From positions 62,001-126,000 of the forward strand of contig JACKBS010000007.1 in the NCBI GenBank assembly GCA_020634435.1: a stretch of 64,000 nucleotides of DNA. Direction: 5' to 3'. The translations under genes and the position numbers were made by a program. Source of the stretch: Ardenticatenaceae bacterium (lineage in GTDB: Bacteria; Chloroflexota; Anaerolineae; Promineifilales; Promineifilaceae). How positions within the stretch are numbered: the first letter of the stretch is position 1; every line of letters starts with the position of its first letter. The notes under the pieces were generated by a model. That model ran no database searches. It was not told the origin of the DNA and saw only the letters and a program-made list of their open reading frames with translations. This document shows positions 35,720 to 44,659 of this stretch, piece after piece.

Positions 35720-38700
35720 TTGAGTGCTGCATGGCTGCGCATAAAGAACCAATGGCGAATGTGGGGAACGGCCGTATTTCTGGCCGTCTTCTTGCTGTTG
35801 GGCACTACTTCCCACGCGGCACTCGCCCACCCCGCCGTGCAAGACCTTCCAGATAACCCTCAGCTAGCCGCTGCCCAAGCTTTGCTAGACGCGATGAGCG
35901 TGCCGGAGCGCGTCGGCGAACTGTTCCTGGTCACCTTTGAAGGCGACCGGGCCACGCTGGAAAGTGATATCGCGAATCTCATCACTAACTATCATGTCGG
36001 TGGCGTGGTGCTTTCCGCTGAAAATGACAACATCACCGGCTACGGCGACCCAGCCAACCTGCTGCTGCAAACCACAGAACTGGTCAACGACCTGCAAAGT
36101 CTAGCCCTAACCGGTGAGCCTGTTCCCCTGGCCGATGGCCCGGCAATTGAAGAAGGGGCCGTTCCGCCGACGCGCGGCGCAGAATTTGTGGGCACGCCAA
36201 TCCCGCTTTTTATTGCTGTCGCCCAAGAAGGCGACGGATTCCCCTACACCACCATCCGCAGCGGCCTGACGACGCTGCCAAGCAACATGGCCATCGGGGC
36301 CACCTGGCAGCCCGACCTGGCGCAGCAAGTGGGGGAAGTGGTTGGCCGGGAATTATCGAACCTGGGCATCAACATGCTCTTGGGACCATCGCTGGACGTG
36401 CTGGAAAATCCCGAAACTAGCGATCTAGGCGTGCGCTCCTTTGGCGGCGATCCGTACTGGGTGGGCCTGCTGGGCAGCGCTTACACCACAGGTGTTCACC
36501 TGGGCAGCAATAACCAGATTGCCGTTATTCCCAAACATTTTCCCGGCTTTGGGGCCAGCGACCGGCCCCTTCACGAAGAAGTGCCCACCGTGCGCAAGTC
36601 GCTGGAGCAGCTGCGCCAGATCGAGTTGGCCCCGTTTTTTGCCGTTACCGGTGACGCCGCCAGCTCAGAAGCTGTCGCCGATGGCCTGCTGACCACACAC
36701 ATTCGTTACCAGGGGTTCCAGGGCAACATTCGGGCCACCACCAATCCCGTCAGCCTGGACCCGCTGGCGCTGGCGGCCCTGATGGGGCAAGAAGAACTGC
36801 AAACCTGGCGGCAGGCTGGCGGGCTAATTGTCTCCGACGCGCTGGGCGTACGCGCCGTGCAGCGGTTTTATGGACAGGATCAAGGCTTTCCCCACCGCGT
36901 TGTCGCCAAAGATGCGTTTTTAGCGGGCAACGACCTGCTGTATTTGTCCCACTTTGCTCAGGGCGACGATGCGCCGTACGAACAGCAGTTGGCCAACATC
37001 ATGGACACCATTTTGTGGTTTCAGGAGCGATACAACACGGATGTGGCCTTTAAGCAACAGGTGGATACGGCCGTTTTACGCATTCTCCAGCTTAAACTCA
37101 AACTGTATGGCAACTTTGACCCTGATTCCATTCTCCGAGATTTGAGCAACGGGCTGCCGGAAACCGATCTGCAGGGCGAAGAGGTTTCCATTGATGTGGC
37201 CCAGGCCAGCATCACGCTTATCGCGCCCGACCCGGATGAACTGCTAGAGCGGCTGGTGCGGCCACCATCGGCCAGCGAAAACATCCTGATTTTCACGGAC
37301 ATGCACCAGTACCAGCAGTGCAGCACCTGTGACCCTGAACCGTTGATTGGCTTAACGGCCGTTGAAGACCAAATGCTGCGTCGTTACGGCCCAGAAGCCA
37401 GCGCCCAGCTACAGCCCGATCAAATCAGCAGCTACAGCTTTGCCGATCTGCAAGCCTTCATCGACGCGGGTCCGGGCACGATTATTTACAACACCACGCC
37501 CATTACGCCCACGGTGGCCCCTGGCACAACAGCTACGCCCACCGAAGAAGGCATCACGCCGACGCCGCTGCCCACGCCCACCGCCGAACCTGCCTATCTG
37601 GTGCAAGAATCTCTCGACACGGCCGACTGGATCATCTTTGCCATGCTCGACCAAAATGGAGTCAATTCGCGGGCGCTGAATAACTTTTTGGCGCAGCGGC
37701 CCGATTTGCTGCGCGAACAACGCGTGGTCGTGTTTGCCTTTAACGCGCCGTACTACCTGGACTCCACAGAAATCACCCAACTCACGGCCCTGTTTGGCCT
37801 GTACAGCCACAATGATGCCGCAATTGATGCGGCCGTTCGTGCGCTTTTCCAGGAACTGCCCTTCTCCGGGGAATCGCCGGTAAACATTGCGGGAACCAGC
37901 TACGATTTGTTTTTGCAAACCCAACCGGCCGCCGATCAGATCATTCCGCTGACTGCCGCCAAAGTGAATCCAGCTAACGAGAGTACGGCCGTTTCCGCCA
38001 CCGTCGATGAGCCATTTTCTGTTTCTGTAGGGGATACCTTGCGCCTGCAAACCGGGGTGATCATCGACAACAACGGCAACCAGGTACCGGATGGCACGCT
38101 GGTGCGCTTCCGGCAGCGAGACCGCGTGGCGGGGGTGGAAAACATCATCGACGAAGTGCCGACCGTAGGCGGCATGGCCCAGCTCGATTATGTGCTAGAA
38201 GCGCGCACCGAGAACGGGCAGTTCCGCATTGTTGCCCAGGCAGGCGCGGCCACCGTTTCACAGGAAATCGACATCAGCGTCGGCCCCACGGAGTCTGGCG
38301 GCGATGCCCAGGTCTCCATCATCAATCCGACCCCCCAGCCAACCCCGACGAATACACCACAGCCCACCCCAACCGTCACGGCGACCACTCCGGCGACCGA
38401 TGCACCGGAACCGACCAGCACTTTATCGCAGACGACCGATGTACCTGAAGAGCCAGGAATTCGCATTGAACTATCTGAGTTTTGGCTGCTAACGGCCGTT
38501 TTTGCCGGTCTTTTGGTATCTGGTGGGGCGGCATTTACCCTGGGTAGGCAGCAAAATCTAGCCCTGGCACAGCAAATTGGCTGGCCTTTGTGGAGCATGA
38601 TTGGTGGTCTGGTGGCCTACATTTATTTTACGTTGGGATTGCCCGGAACGGCCGTTGTCAACGGCTTGCACATGGGCAGTGGCTTCCTGGTCACGGTTGG

Positions 38701-38752
38701 GGGTGGCCTGATTGGCCTGCTCGCTTTCTGGGTCTGGCGAAAAATGAATTGA
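35720..38752 (+). CDS. exported GH3-family glycosidase with C-terminal membrane anchor
   Basis: A 1010-residue protein. A signal peptide (about 15-37) is followed by a glycoside hydrolase family 3 barrel of the beta-N-acetylhexosaminidase/NagZ sort: KHFPGFGASDRPLHEE (about 274-289) matches the NagZ KHFPGHG loop, and LIVSDALGVRAV (about 371-382) occupies the nucleophile position. The second half has a flavodoxin-like C-domain, a big-domain beta region and a Thr/Pro linker, then about three transmembrane segments to the end. The TTG start at 35720 keeps a basic n-region; the GGGAG box is about 14 bp upstream. Expected role: trimming cell-wall or extracellular glycans at the membrane surface. 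Confidence 0.87.
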   Translation: MSAAWLRIKNQWRMWGTAVFLAVFLLLGTTSHAALAHPAVQDLPDNPQLAAAQALLDAMSVPERVGELFLVTFEGDRATLESDIANLITNYHVGGVVLSAENDNITGYGDPANLLLQTTELVNDLQSLALTGEPVPLADGPAIEEGAVPPTRGAEFVGTPIPLFIAVAQEGDGFPYTTIRSGLTTLPSNMAIGATWQPDLAQQVGEVVGRELSNLGINMLLGPSLDVLENPETSDLGVRSFGGDPYWVGLLGSAYTTGVHLGSNNQIAVIPKHFPGFGASDRPLHEEVPTVRKSLEQLRQIELAPFFAVTGDAASSEAVADGLLTTHIRYQGFQGNIRATTNPVSLDPLALAALMGQEELQTWRQAGGLIVSDALGVRAVQRFYGQDQGFPHRVVAKDAFLAGNDLLYLSHFAQGDDAPYEQQLANIMDTILWFQERYNTDVAFKQQVDTAVLRILQLKLKLYGNFDPDSILRDLSNGLPETDLQGEEVSIDVAQASITLIAPDPDELLERLVRPPSASENILIFTDMHQYQQCSTCDPEPLIGLTAVEDQMLRRYGPEASAQLQPDQISSYSFADLQAFIDAGPGTIIYNTTPITPTVAPGTTATPTEEGITPTPLPTPTAEPAYLVQESLDTADWIIFAMLDQNGVNSRALNNFLAQRPDLLREQRVVVFAFNAPYYLDSTEITQLTALFGLYSHNDAAIDAAVRALFQELPFSGESPVNIAGTSYDLFLQTQPAADQIIPLTAAKVNPANESTAVSATVDEPFSVSVGDTLRLQTGVIIDNNGNQVPDGTLVRFRQRDRVAGVENIIDEVPTVGGMAQLDYVLEARTENGQFRIVAQAGAATVSQEIDISVGPTESGGDAQVSIINPTPQPTPTNTPQPTPTVTATTPATDAPEPTSTLSQTTDVPEEPGIRIELSEFWLLTAVFAGLLVSGGAAFTLGRQQNLALAQQIGWPLWSMIGGLVAYIYFTLGLPGTAVVNGLHMGSGFLVTVGGGLIGLLAFWVWRKMN

Positions 38753-38758
38753 CCTGTT

Positions 38759-38810
38759 TTTCCCGGAAAAAAAAAAAAAAAACTGACCCCTTATGGCCGT
38801 TTCCGGGAAA
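38759..38810. repeat. inverted repeat with a 16-A tract in its loop
   Basis: TTTCCCGGAA (38759-38768) and TTCCGGGAAA (38801-38810) form a 10-bp inverted repeat, with sixteen consecutive A from 38767. It lies between the converging GH3 and CDF genes, where a terminator would be expected. Confidence 0.6.
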
Positions 38811-38818
38811 CAAAATCA

Positions 38819-39775
38819 TCAATTCGGATGATGCCGCGCTGGCCAAATGACCTCATCCGGCTCGCTGTTAGCCGGGCGATGCAGGGCAATGTCTTCCCAA
38901 GAAATCGGGTCATCTACCGGCTCCAAATGCGTAAACACCGACACTGGAGCCAACGCCTGCCGCAAATCCCGCTCGATAGCTTCCAGCAAAGTATGCCCCC
39001 GCTGCACCGACCACGCCCCCGGCACCTGAACATGCACCGACACAAACCGGTATGCCCCAGACTGGCGCGTGCGCAGCGCATGGTACTGTACCTCAGCCGA
39101 GCAGTACCCATCTAGCACCGCACGAACTTTGTTGATTTCCGCAACGGGCAGCGACGTGTCCATCAGGCCATTAACGGCCGTTTTCACCAGCCCCACGCCC
39201 GTCCGCACAATTTGCAGCGCCACCAACAGCGCCAACAGTGGGTCAAGCCACTGCCAACCAGTGAGCTTCACCGCCAGCACCCCCACAATGACCCCCGCCG
39301 ATGTCCACACATCGGTGAGCAAATGGCGGGCGTTGGCCGTGAGCGTCAGCGAATTGTGCTGCCGCCCAACGCGCAGCAGCACCAGCGCCGTCAACCCATT
39401 GCCCAACGACGCCAGCACCGAAATGACCAGACCCAAACTGACCTGCTCTAATGGTTGGGGATGAATGAATCGCTGCACGGCCGTTACCGCAATCGCCAGC
39501 GCGGCAATCAAAATCAGGCTGCCCTCAAAGCCGCCAGAAAAATATTCAGCCTTGGTGTGGCCATATTCGTGCTCTTCATCCGGCGGTTGGGCGGCAATGG
39601 TGAGAATGATGAGGGCAAAAACGGCTGTTACCAAATTCACTCCCGACTCTAGCGCGTCAGACAACAGCCCGACGGAGCCAGTGAGAAAGTAGGCGGTAGC
39701 TTTTAGCCCAATGGTGAGAACGGCCGTCGCAATCGACAGCCAGGCAAAACGGGTTAGTGTGTGGCGATCTTCCAT
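38819..39775 (-). CDS. cation diffusion facilitator (CDF) transporter
   Basis: About 318 residues. Six transmembrane segments carry the metal-site pairs: SDALESGVN (segment II) and HLLTDVWTSAGV (segment V), which read as the DxxxS/N and HxxxD patterns of CDF exporters, together with PPDEEHEYGHTKAEYF between segments II and III. The C-terminal about 90 residues are the cytosolic ferredoxin-like domain (SVHVQVPG, HLEPVDD). These antiporters move Zn, Fe, Co or Mn out. ATG 39775, close behind GAAGG, is preferred to GTG 39811. It converges with the GH3 gene. Confidence 0.92.
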   Translation of the reverse strand: MEDRHTLTRFAWLSIATAVLTIGLKATAYFLTGSVGLLSDALESGVNLVTAVFALIILTIAAQPPDEEHEYGHTKAEYFSGGFEGSLILIAALAIAVTAVQRFIHPQPLEQVSLGLVISVLASLGNGLTALVLLRVGRQHNSLTLTANARHLLTDVWTSAGVIVGVLAVKLTGWQWLDPLLALLVALQIVRTGVGLVKTAVNGLMDTSLPVAEINKVRAVLDGYCSAEVQYHALRTRQSGAYRFVSVHVQVPGAWSVQRGHTLLEAIERDLRQALAPVSVFTHLEPVDDPISWEDIALHRPANSEPDEVIWPARHHPN

Positions 39776-39992
39776 GCCTTCATTGTGTGGGAACCGTCCC
39801 CAAATTTCCACACCCCCAGATCATCTATGTTTTAGTTTGCCCTAAGTGAATGGCAAGCTGTGGCAAATACGGCCGTTAGAGCAGTGAAAAGTGCCCTCCA
39901 GGCGAGACTCAATGTTCTTCCTTTCAAAAATTCTCGTATTACGGAATACTAAACAACACCTGACCACACTCGCCCACTTGCCCCGCCCAAGT

Positions 39993-39998
39993 TATAAT
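39993..39998 (+). promoter_or_regulatory. candidate -10 box of the coiled-coil gene
   Basis: TATAAT stands 79 bp before the ATG at 40077. No -35 match is at the usual distance, so the assignment rests on the -10 alone. Confidence 0.35.
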
Positions 39999-40015
39999 GA
40001 TTCACGCGTAGAAAA

Positions 40016-40058
40016 ATCCACAGCTGAAATCTGTGTAAATCTGCGTAATCTGTGGATA
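40016..40058. repeat. dispersed repeat R4 (CACAGATTACGCAGATT type)
   Basis: The unit reads ATCTGCGTAATCTGTGGAT on this strand. A related copy, in reverse orientation, is at 51904-51930 at the start of the CapA-like gene. Confidence 0.7.
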
Positions 40059-40076
40059 CATTCCAGGAGAACAGCT

Positions 40077-41336
40077 ATGGCGAACAATGGCACCCCTGCG
40101 GCAACCGATCAGGCCATCAAAGATCTGCAAAGTCGGCTCGATTGGCTGGATGAAGAACGGCGCAAACAGACCCGCAAAATTACAGAGCTTGAACAAAAGC
40201 TCGTCTTGCAAGAGCGCGAGATTGCCGGACGTGAACAGCGCATCCAGGATTTGGAGCGGCAGCTCTCCAGCACGCAGGCACAAATCGGCCGTATTCCCAA
40301 GGTCGATCTCCAGCTGGCTCAGTTCAAAGATGAAATCGTGCAGATGATCGAGCAGTATGACCAGCGGCGCATCCAATCGGAGGCGGAAATGGACCGGCTG
40401 CGGCGTGTGGAGCAAGAAGCCAACGCCCGCGAACTGGCCGAACTACGCAAAGACATCGGCCAAGTACCCAAGCTGCAAAACGACATGGAACTGCGCGTGG
40501 CCGAAGAGACTCGGCTAGCCAATTTGATCGGCCAGCAAAAAACCCAGCTTGATAACCTGCGCAATCGCCTGGAAAGTTGGGACAGCAACTTTGCCTTCCT
40601 GGAAGAAAAAGAAAAGCACAACAATCGCAACATCACGGATGTGCAAACGGCCGTTGTCGAAATTAACAAGCGGTGGGAGCACATTTACACCCGGCTAGAC
40701 ACCTCCAACAGCGCCATCCTGCGCTTAGAATCCAGCCTTTCCGGCATAACCGAAAAGCAGAACCAGGTACAGGAAAGCACCAAAAACTGGATGGAGCAAA
40801 TCCAGATTGGCGAGTACGAGCGTAACCAGCGGCTAGAAGGGTGGCGGCGCGTTTTGGAAGAGCAAGAAAATAACATTGAGCGCTTCAACAAAGAATTTGT
40901 GAAATTCTCCGACATGTACAAAGAAGCCCGAATGGCCGTGCAAACCCTCAGCAGTTGGCAGGAAGAAATTGAAAAGCAGCAGCGCGAAGCATCCGAAGTT
41001 TTGCGCGTGGAAACCAGCCGTATGCAGTCCCGCTGGGACGATTTCCGCCACGAGAACGACAAGCGCTGGAAGAGCCAATCGGTAGACACCGAACAGCGCT
41101 GGAACACCTTCAACCGGCACGAGCGCGAAATTCGCGAGATGATCGACCTGATCGACGAGAAAATCGCCAAGCTGGAGCAGGAAAAAGATTTGCTCTGGCG
41201 CGTGCAAACGGCCCAGGCCGATGCCCTCAAGACCTTCCCGCGCATCTGGCTGGAAGAAGTTGAGAAGGCGATCCAGCAAAATCCCAACCGCCGTCGCCAG
41301 CCCGCCCTGGTGCCGGTGCGCGAAGAATATGATTAA
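40077..41336 (+). CDS. long coiled-coil protein
   Basis: A 419-residue, almost wholly alpha-helical, charged protein (many Glu/Lys/Arg/Gln) with heptad-like spacing from residue 15 to about 390, and no membrane segment or signal. I do not recognise a domain beyond coiled coil. AGGAG precedes ATG 40077. Such proteins may be cytoskeletal or scaffold elements, like filament-forming bacterial coiled-coil proteins. It lies 86 bp upstream of selB with a large hairpin between, so they may not be cotranscribed. Confidence 0.8.
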   Translation: MANNGTPAATDQAIKDLQSRLDWLDEERRKQTRKITELEQKLVLQEREIAGREQRIQDLERQLSSTQAQIGRIPKVDLQLAQFKDEIVQMIEQYDQRRIQSEAEMDRLRRVEQEANARELAELRKDIGQVPKLQNDMELRVAEETRLANLIGQQKTQLDNLRNRLESWDSNFAFLEEKEKHNNRNITDVQTAVVEINKRWEHIYTRLDTSNSAILRLESSLSGITEKQNQVQESTKNWMEQIQIGEYERNQRLEGWRRVLEEQENNIERFNKEFVKFSDMYKEARMAVQTLSSWQEEIEKQQREASEVLRVETSRMQSRWDDFRHENDKRWKSQSVDTEQRWNTFNRHEREIREMIDLIDEKIAKLEQEKDLLWRVQTAQADALKTFPRIWLEEVEKAIQQNPNRRRQPALVPVREEYD

Positions 41337-41342
41337 ACCTTT

Positions 41343-41402
41343 GCCACAGAGGGCACAGAGGTAAAAGAGAAAAATCTCTAAATCTTCTGTGCCCTCTGTG
41401 GC
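41343..41402. repeat. 60-bp intergenic hairpin R5 upstream of selB
   Basis: GCCACAGAGGGCACAGA (41343-41359) and its exact inverse (41386-41402) form a 17-bp perfect stem. The loop holds AGAGAAAAATCTCT, a second small hairpin. It lies between the coiled-coil gene and selB, and either terminates the first or sits in the selB leader. Confidence 0.8.
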
Positions 41403-41422
41403 CAATCCTAAAAAATCCCCAA

Positions 41423-43300
41423 ATGTATGTGATTGGCACCGCCGGGCATGTAGACCACGGCAAATCCACCCTTGTAGAAGCCCTCACCGGCATTGACCCC
41501 GACCGTTTAGCAGAAGAAAAAGCGCGTGAAATGACCATCGACCTGGGCTTTGCCTGGCTCCAACTGGGCGATGGCGAGACCCAGGCCGAAGTGGGCGTGG
41601 TGGACGTGCCGGGCCACCGTGACTTCATCGAGAACATGCTGGCCGGTGTGGGCGGCATCGACGTGGCCCTGTTTGTGGTTGCGGCCGATGAGGGTGTGAT
41701 GCCGCAAACGCGGGAACATCTAGCCATTTTGGACCTACTGGAAGTGCGCGGTGGTGTGGTGGCGCTCACCAAAACCGATCTGATCGCGGACGACCCAGAC
41801 TGGCTGGAATTGGTCATGCTGGACCTGGGTGAAGTGCTGCAAGGCACCGCCCTGGCCGATGCGCCCATCATCCCTGTCTCGGCCAAAACAGGCGCAGGCA
41901 TTACCGAATTGAAGCAGGTGCTGTGGCAAAAATTGGCCGACGCGCCACCTCGCCCCGACAACGGCCGTCCCCGACTGCCCATTGACCGCATTTTTACCCT
42001 TTCTGGCTTTGGCACGGTGGTGACGGGCACGTTGATCGACGGCCGTTTCCACCTCGGCGACACCGTAGAAATTCAGCCAACTGGGCTAAAAGGGCGCATT
42101 CGTGGCCTGCAAACCCACAAAACCAAGCTGGAAGTCGCCCGCCCCGGCAGCCGCGTGGCCATCAACCTGACGGGCATCGACAAGGATGATTTGGCCCGCG
42201 GGCACATCGTCGCGGCACCGGGCGTGATTGGCCACACCATTCTGTTTGACGCGTCGTACCGCCACCTGCCAGATGCCACCAAGCCGCTGAAGCACAACAG
42301 CACCGTCAAGCTGTTTGTCGGTGCGGCAGAACTGCTGGCGCGGGTAAGGGTGTTGGGCAGCGAGCGGATCGAACCGGGGCAAACGGGCTGGCTACAGCTG
42401 GCCACCACCGAACCGGTAGCCGTGGCGCGTGGGGATCGCTTTATTTTGAGACGGCCGTCTCCCGGTGAAACAATCGGTGGTGGGCGAGTGCTGGACCCGC
42501 ATCCGGGCCGTCGCCATCGCCGCTTTCGCCCAGAAACAGTGGAGCGACTCAAAACGTTGGCCCAGGGCACGCCCGCCGAGCTGCTGCTGCAAACGGTGCG
42601 CCGTCTGGAACCCACCTCGGAGCAAAATTTGCTGCAAACGGTGGGGCTGGATGGGGCAACGGCCGTTGCCGCCCTGGCTGAGCTTTTAGAAAATGGGCAG
42701 GTGGTGCGTCTGGAGCAGCAGATCATTTCCCAGGCGGGTTGGCAAACGCTGGTCAGCCAGCTCACCCAATTGGTAGCTGATTTCCACAAAAGTTACCCGC
42801 TGCGGCTGGGCATTCCTCGCGAGGAGCTGCGCAGCCGGTTGAAGTTGAAAGCGGCCGTTTTTAATCCGCTCATGGCTCAGGCCGCCGCCGAAAATTTACT
42901 GACCGAGGCGGGCACGCTGGTGCACGCACCAGGGCACGAGGTCCGTTTTTCGCCGCCGCAGCAGGCCAAAATTGATGCCTTACTGCGCGAGTTCAGCCGG
43001 TTGGGGATCAATTCGCCGAGCGTGAAAGAGAGTAAAACGGCCGTTGGCGAAGACGTCTACTTTGCCCTGGTAGATTTGGGCGAACTGAAACCGATCTCGG
43101 CCGATGTGGTGTATGACCAAATTACCTACGAGCGGCTCATCACGCGACTGATGGCTGAGTTGGAAGCCAAAGGCAGCCTCAACGCCGCAGGCGTGCGCGA
43201 TTTGCTAGACACCAGCCGCAAGTATGCCATCGGCCTTCTGGAGCACCTGGACGAGCGCCGCATCACCCGCCGCGTCGGCGATGACCGCGTGCCGTTTTAA
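41423..43300 (+). CDS. selB: selenocysteine-specific elongation factor
   Basis: A 625-residue translation GTPase that brings Sec-tRNA to UGA codons marked by a SECIS. G-domain motifs: GTAGHVDHGKST (5-16), DVPGHRDF (about 58-65), TKTD (about 113-116) and SAKTG. Domains 2 and 3 follow, then about 250 residues of winged-helix repeats that bind the SECIS RNA, with VGEDVYFALVDLGELKPIS typical of the last. The absence of an elongation factor Tu switch signature plus these tandem winged helices supports SelB. No selA, selD or tRNA-Sec gene is visible nearby. Confidence 0.93.
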   Translation: MYVIGTAGHVDHGKSTLVEALTGIDPDRLAEEKAREMTIDLGFAWLQLGDGETQAEVGVVDVPGHRDFIENMLAGVGGIDVALFVVAADEGVMPQTREHLAILDLLEVRGGVVALTKTDLIADDPDWLELVMLDLGEVLQGTALADAPIIPVSAKTGAGITELKQVLWQKLADAPPRPDNGRPRLPIDRIFTLSGFGTVVTGTLIDGRFHLGDTVEIQPTGLKGRIRGLQTHKTKLEVARPGSRVAINLTGIDKDDLARGHIVAAPGVIGHTILFDASYRHLPDATKPLKHNSTVKLFVGAAELLARVRVLGSERIEPGQTGWLQLATTEPVAVARGDRFILRRPSPGETIGGGRVLDPHPGRRHRRFRPETVERLKTLAQGTPAELLLQTVRRLEPTSEQNLLQTVGLDGATAVAALAELLENGQVVRLEQQIISQAGWQTLVSQLTQLVADFHKSYPLRLGIPREELRSRLKLKAAVFNPLMAQAAAENLLTEAGTLVHAPGHEVRFSPPQQAKIDALLREFSRLGINSPSVKESKTAVGEDVYFALVDLGELKPISADVVYDQITYERLITRLMAELEAKGSLNAAGVRDLLDTSRKYAIGLLEHLDERRITRRVGDDRVPF

Positions 43301-43310
43301 TTTTGCTTTT

Positions 43311-43339
43311 ACCCCCACCCTAGCCCTCCCCCTGAGAGG
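43311..43339. repeat. left half of dispersed repeat R2, interrupted by the IS
   Basis: The sequence ACCCCCACCCTAGCCC... up to CCTGAGAGG is continued at 44543-44603. Joining the halves, with one copy of the target duplication, gives a palindromic C/G-rich repeat similar to that at 49749-49831. Confidence 0.75.
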
Positions 43340-44542
43340 CTGAGGGGAGGACATGTTTGGGAGTTGGAAAAAGAATAGCTCATCGAGGACAATTCTGATG
43401 TCTTCTAAAACGTCAGAAGGAGTCCAAAATGAGCTATCCCGTACTTTATCAATGGATTCAAACAATTGCCAGCCATTTGCCTTGTCTCAATAGCTGGCAA
43501 GTTGAAAATGTCGGCTTGTTTACTATCGGCATCATGCGTGCAGAAAGTTGCCAACAGCAGCAGATTGCCCGCCAGGTAGCGACAGGTGAGAAAATTGAGA
43601 GCTGCGCCCGACGCTTGCGACGTTTTCTGGACAATGCGCTGTTTCCGCTGCACGCCTTCTTCGCGCAATGGACTGCCTGGATTGTTAGTCAATTGCCGCC
43701 GGGGAAGCTTTATCTGCTGGTCGATGAAACGAAGTTGCAAGACCGCCTGGCAGTCATGGTTGTGGGCGTCGCTTGGGAGGGTCGGTGTATTCCCTTGGCG
43801 TGGCGTTGTTACCTGGCTAACAATCATGAGCAATATCCAGCCGAGGGGCAAGTGGGCCTGATCACAACCTTGTTGCAAGCGGTCCAGAAGGGTATCGCCA
43901 CAAACAGAGAGGTGGTCGTGCTGGCCGACCGGGGCATTGGAACCTCGCCTGATTTGTGTCAGGCTGTGGCTAACCTGGGATGGTACTATCTGTTCCGCGT
44001 GACCAGCATGACAAAGGTATGTACCGATGAAGGCGATTTGGCCATTGCCCACATGGTGCAAGCTGGTGAACAGTGGTCGGTTGCTGGGCTTGTCTTCAAG
44101 CAGCGAGGTCGGTTGCCCGCAACGGCTCATGCTATTTGGCGTGCTGGCTATGACCAGCCGTGGGCGCTGGTAACCAACGACACCACGCTGACTGGTTTCG
44201 AGTATGCGAACCGAAATTGGCAGGAACAAAGCTTTCGCGACCTGAAAAGTGGTGGCTGGCAGTGGTCCGACAGTCGTATCAGTCATCCAGACCACATGGG
44301 TCGTCTGCTTGTTTTGCTGGTGGTTGCCTATGCTTGGTCGCTTGCTTTGGGCAGTGTTGCGGCGGCCCAGGAGCGTACGCAACCTATGCAACGCCATGAA
44401 GATGGCACCAAACGTCGCCATTGGAGCCTGTTCAAAGAGGGGATTCAATTCTTCTTTGAATTTGTGCTGAGACATAACCATTTTATCAATTTACAATTTC
44501 TACCCGACCCTAGAATTACCTGAAAAGGTGTCCTCCCCTCAG
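43340..44542 (+). mobile_element. IS4-family insertion sequence, 1203 bp
   Basis: Terminal inverted repeats begin CTGAGGGGAGGACA on both ends (14 bp perfect, then diverging), with the CTGA start seen in the IS10/IS50 branch of IS4. The flanks are a 9-bp direct repeat CCTGAGAGG at 43331-43339 and 44543-44551, an intact target duplication. It carries one transposase gene and lacks any ACGGCCGT palindrome. It looks young and complete. Confidence 0.92.
43429..44523 (+). CDS. IS4-family transposase
   Basis: A 364-residue DDE transposase. The catalytic residues are Asp in LLVDETKL (about 100-107), Asp in VVLADRGIG (about 163-171), and Glu in the C-terminal Y-(2)-R-(3)-E-(6)-K signature YANRNWQEQSFRDLK (about 262-276), which is diagnostic for IS4. 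AAGGAG lies 9 bp before the ATG. The gene ends 19 bp before the right inverted repeat tip. No truncation or frameshift is seen, so it should be active. Confidence 0.95.
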   Translation: MSYPVLYQWIQTIASHLPCLNSWQVENVGLFTIGIMRAESCQQQQIARQVATGEKIESCARRLRRFLDNALFPLHAFFAQWTAWIVSQLPPGKLYLLVDETKLQDRLAVMVVGVAWEGRCIPLAWRCYLANNHEQYPAEGQVGLITTLLQAVQKGIATNREVVVLADRGIGTSPDLCQAVANLGWYYLFRVTSMTKVCTDEGDLAIAHMVQAGEQWSVAGLVFKQRGRLPATAHAIWRAGYDQPWALVTNDTTLTGFEYANRNWQEQSFRDLKSGGWQWSDSRISHPDHMGRLLVLLVVAYAWSLALGSVAAAQERTQPMQRHEDGTKRRHWSLFKEGIQFFFEFVLRHNHFINLQFLPDPRIT

Positions 44543-44603
44543 CCTGAGAGGGGGAGGGAACTGGCTCCCTCTCCCTATGGGAGAGGGCTGGGGTGAGGGT
44601 GAA
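44543..44603. repeat. right half of dispersed repeat R2
   Basis: It contains CCTGAGAGG, then GGGAGGG ... CTCCCTCTCCC ... GGGAGAGGGCTGGGG, the arms expected of the other half of the palindrome. Followed at 44615-44643 by a short R3-type copy (CTCCCGCCTTCGCGGGAG). Confidence 0.75.
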
Positions 44604-44614
44604 TCTACACAAAA

Positions 44615-44643
44615 CCTGGACTCCCGCCTTCGCGGGAGTGACA
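44615..44643. repeat. R3-type hairpin (TCCCGC..GCGGGA)
   Basis: CTCCCGC pairs with GCGGGAG around CTTC, within a unit ending GTGACA. It is related to the larger R3 copy at 51939-52010. Confidence 0.65.
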
Positions 44644-44659
44644 AGCAAGGGAGAAACTC

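Larger units (their letters stand above)
39776..40076. other. 301-bp divergent intergenic region
   Basis: It lies between the CDF gene and the coiled-coil gene. A perfect ACGGCCGT is at about 39870, a TATAAT at 39993-39998, and a dispersed repeat occupies 40016-40058. Reading through the repeat upstream of ATG 40077 gives a non-protein-like peptide, so I do not extend the gene. Confidence 0.4.

Noticed and set aside
39891..40076. Longer N-terminus for the coiled-coil protein
   Set aside because: The extension is translated repeat and intergenic sequence; AGGAG fits ATG 40077.
43405..44481. 358-residue reverse frame across the transposase gene
   Set aside because: It is antisense to a transposase with a full DDE/YREK signature, has low-complexity composition and no recognisable domain.
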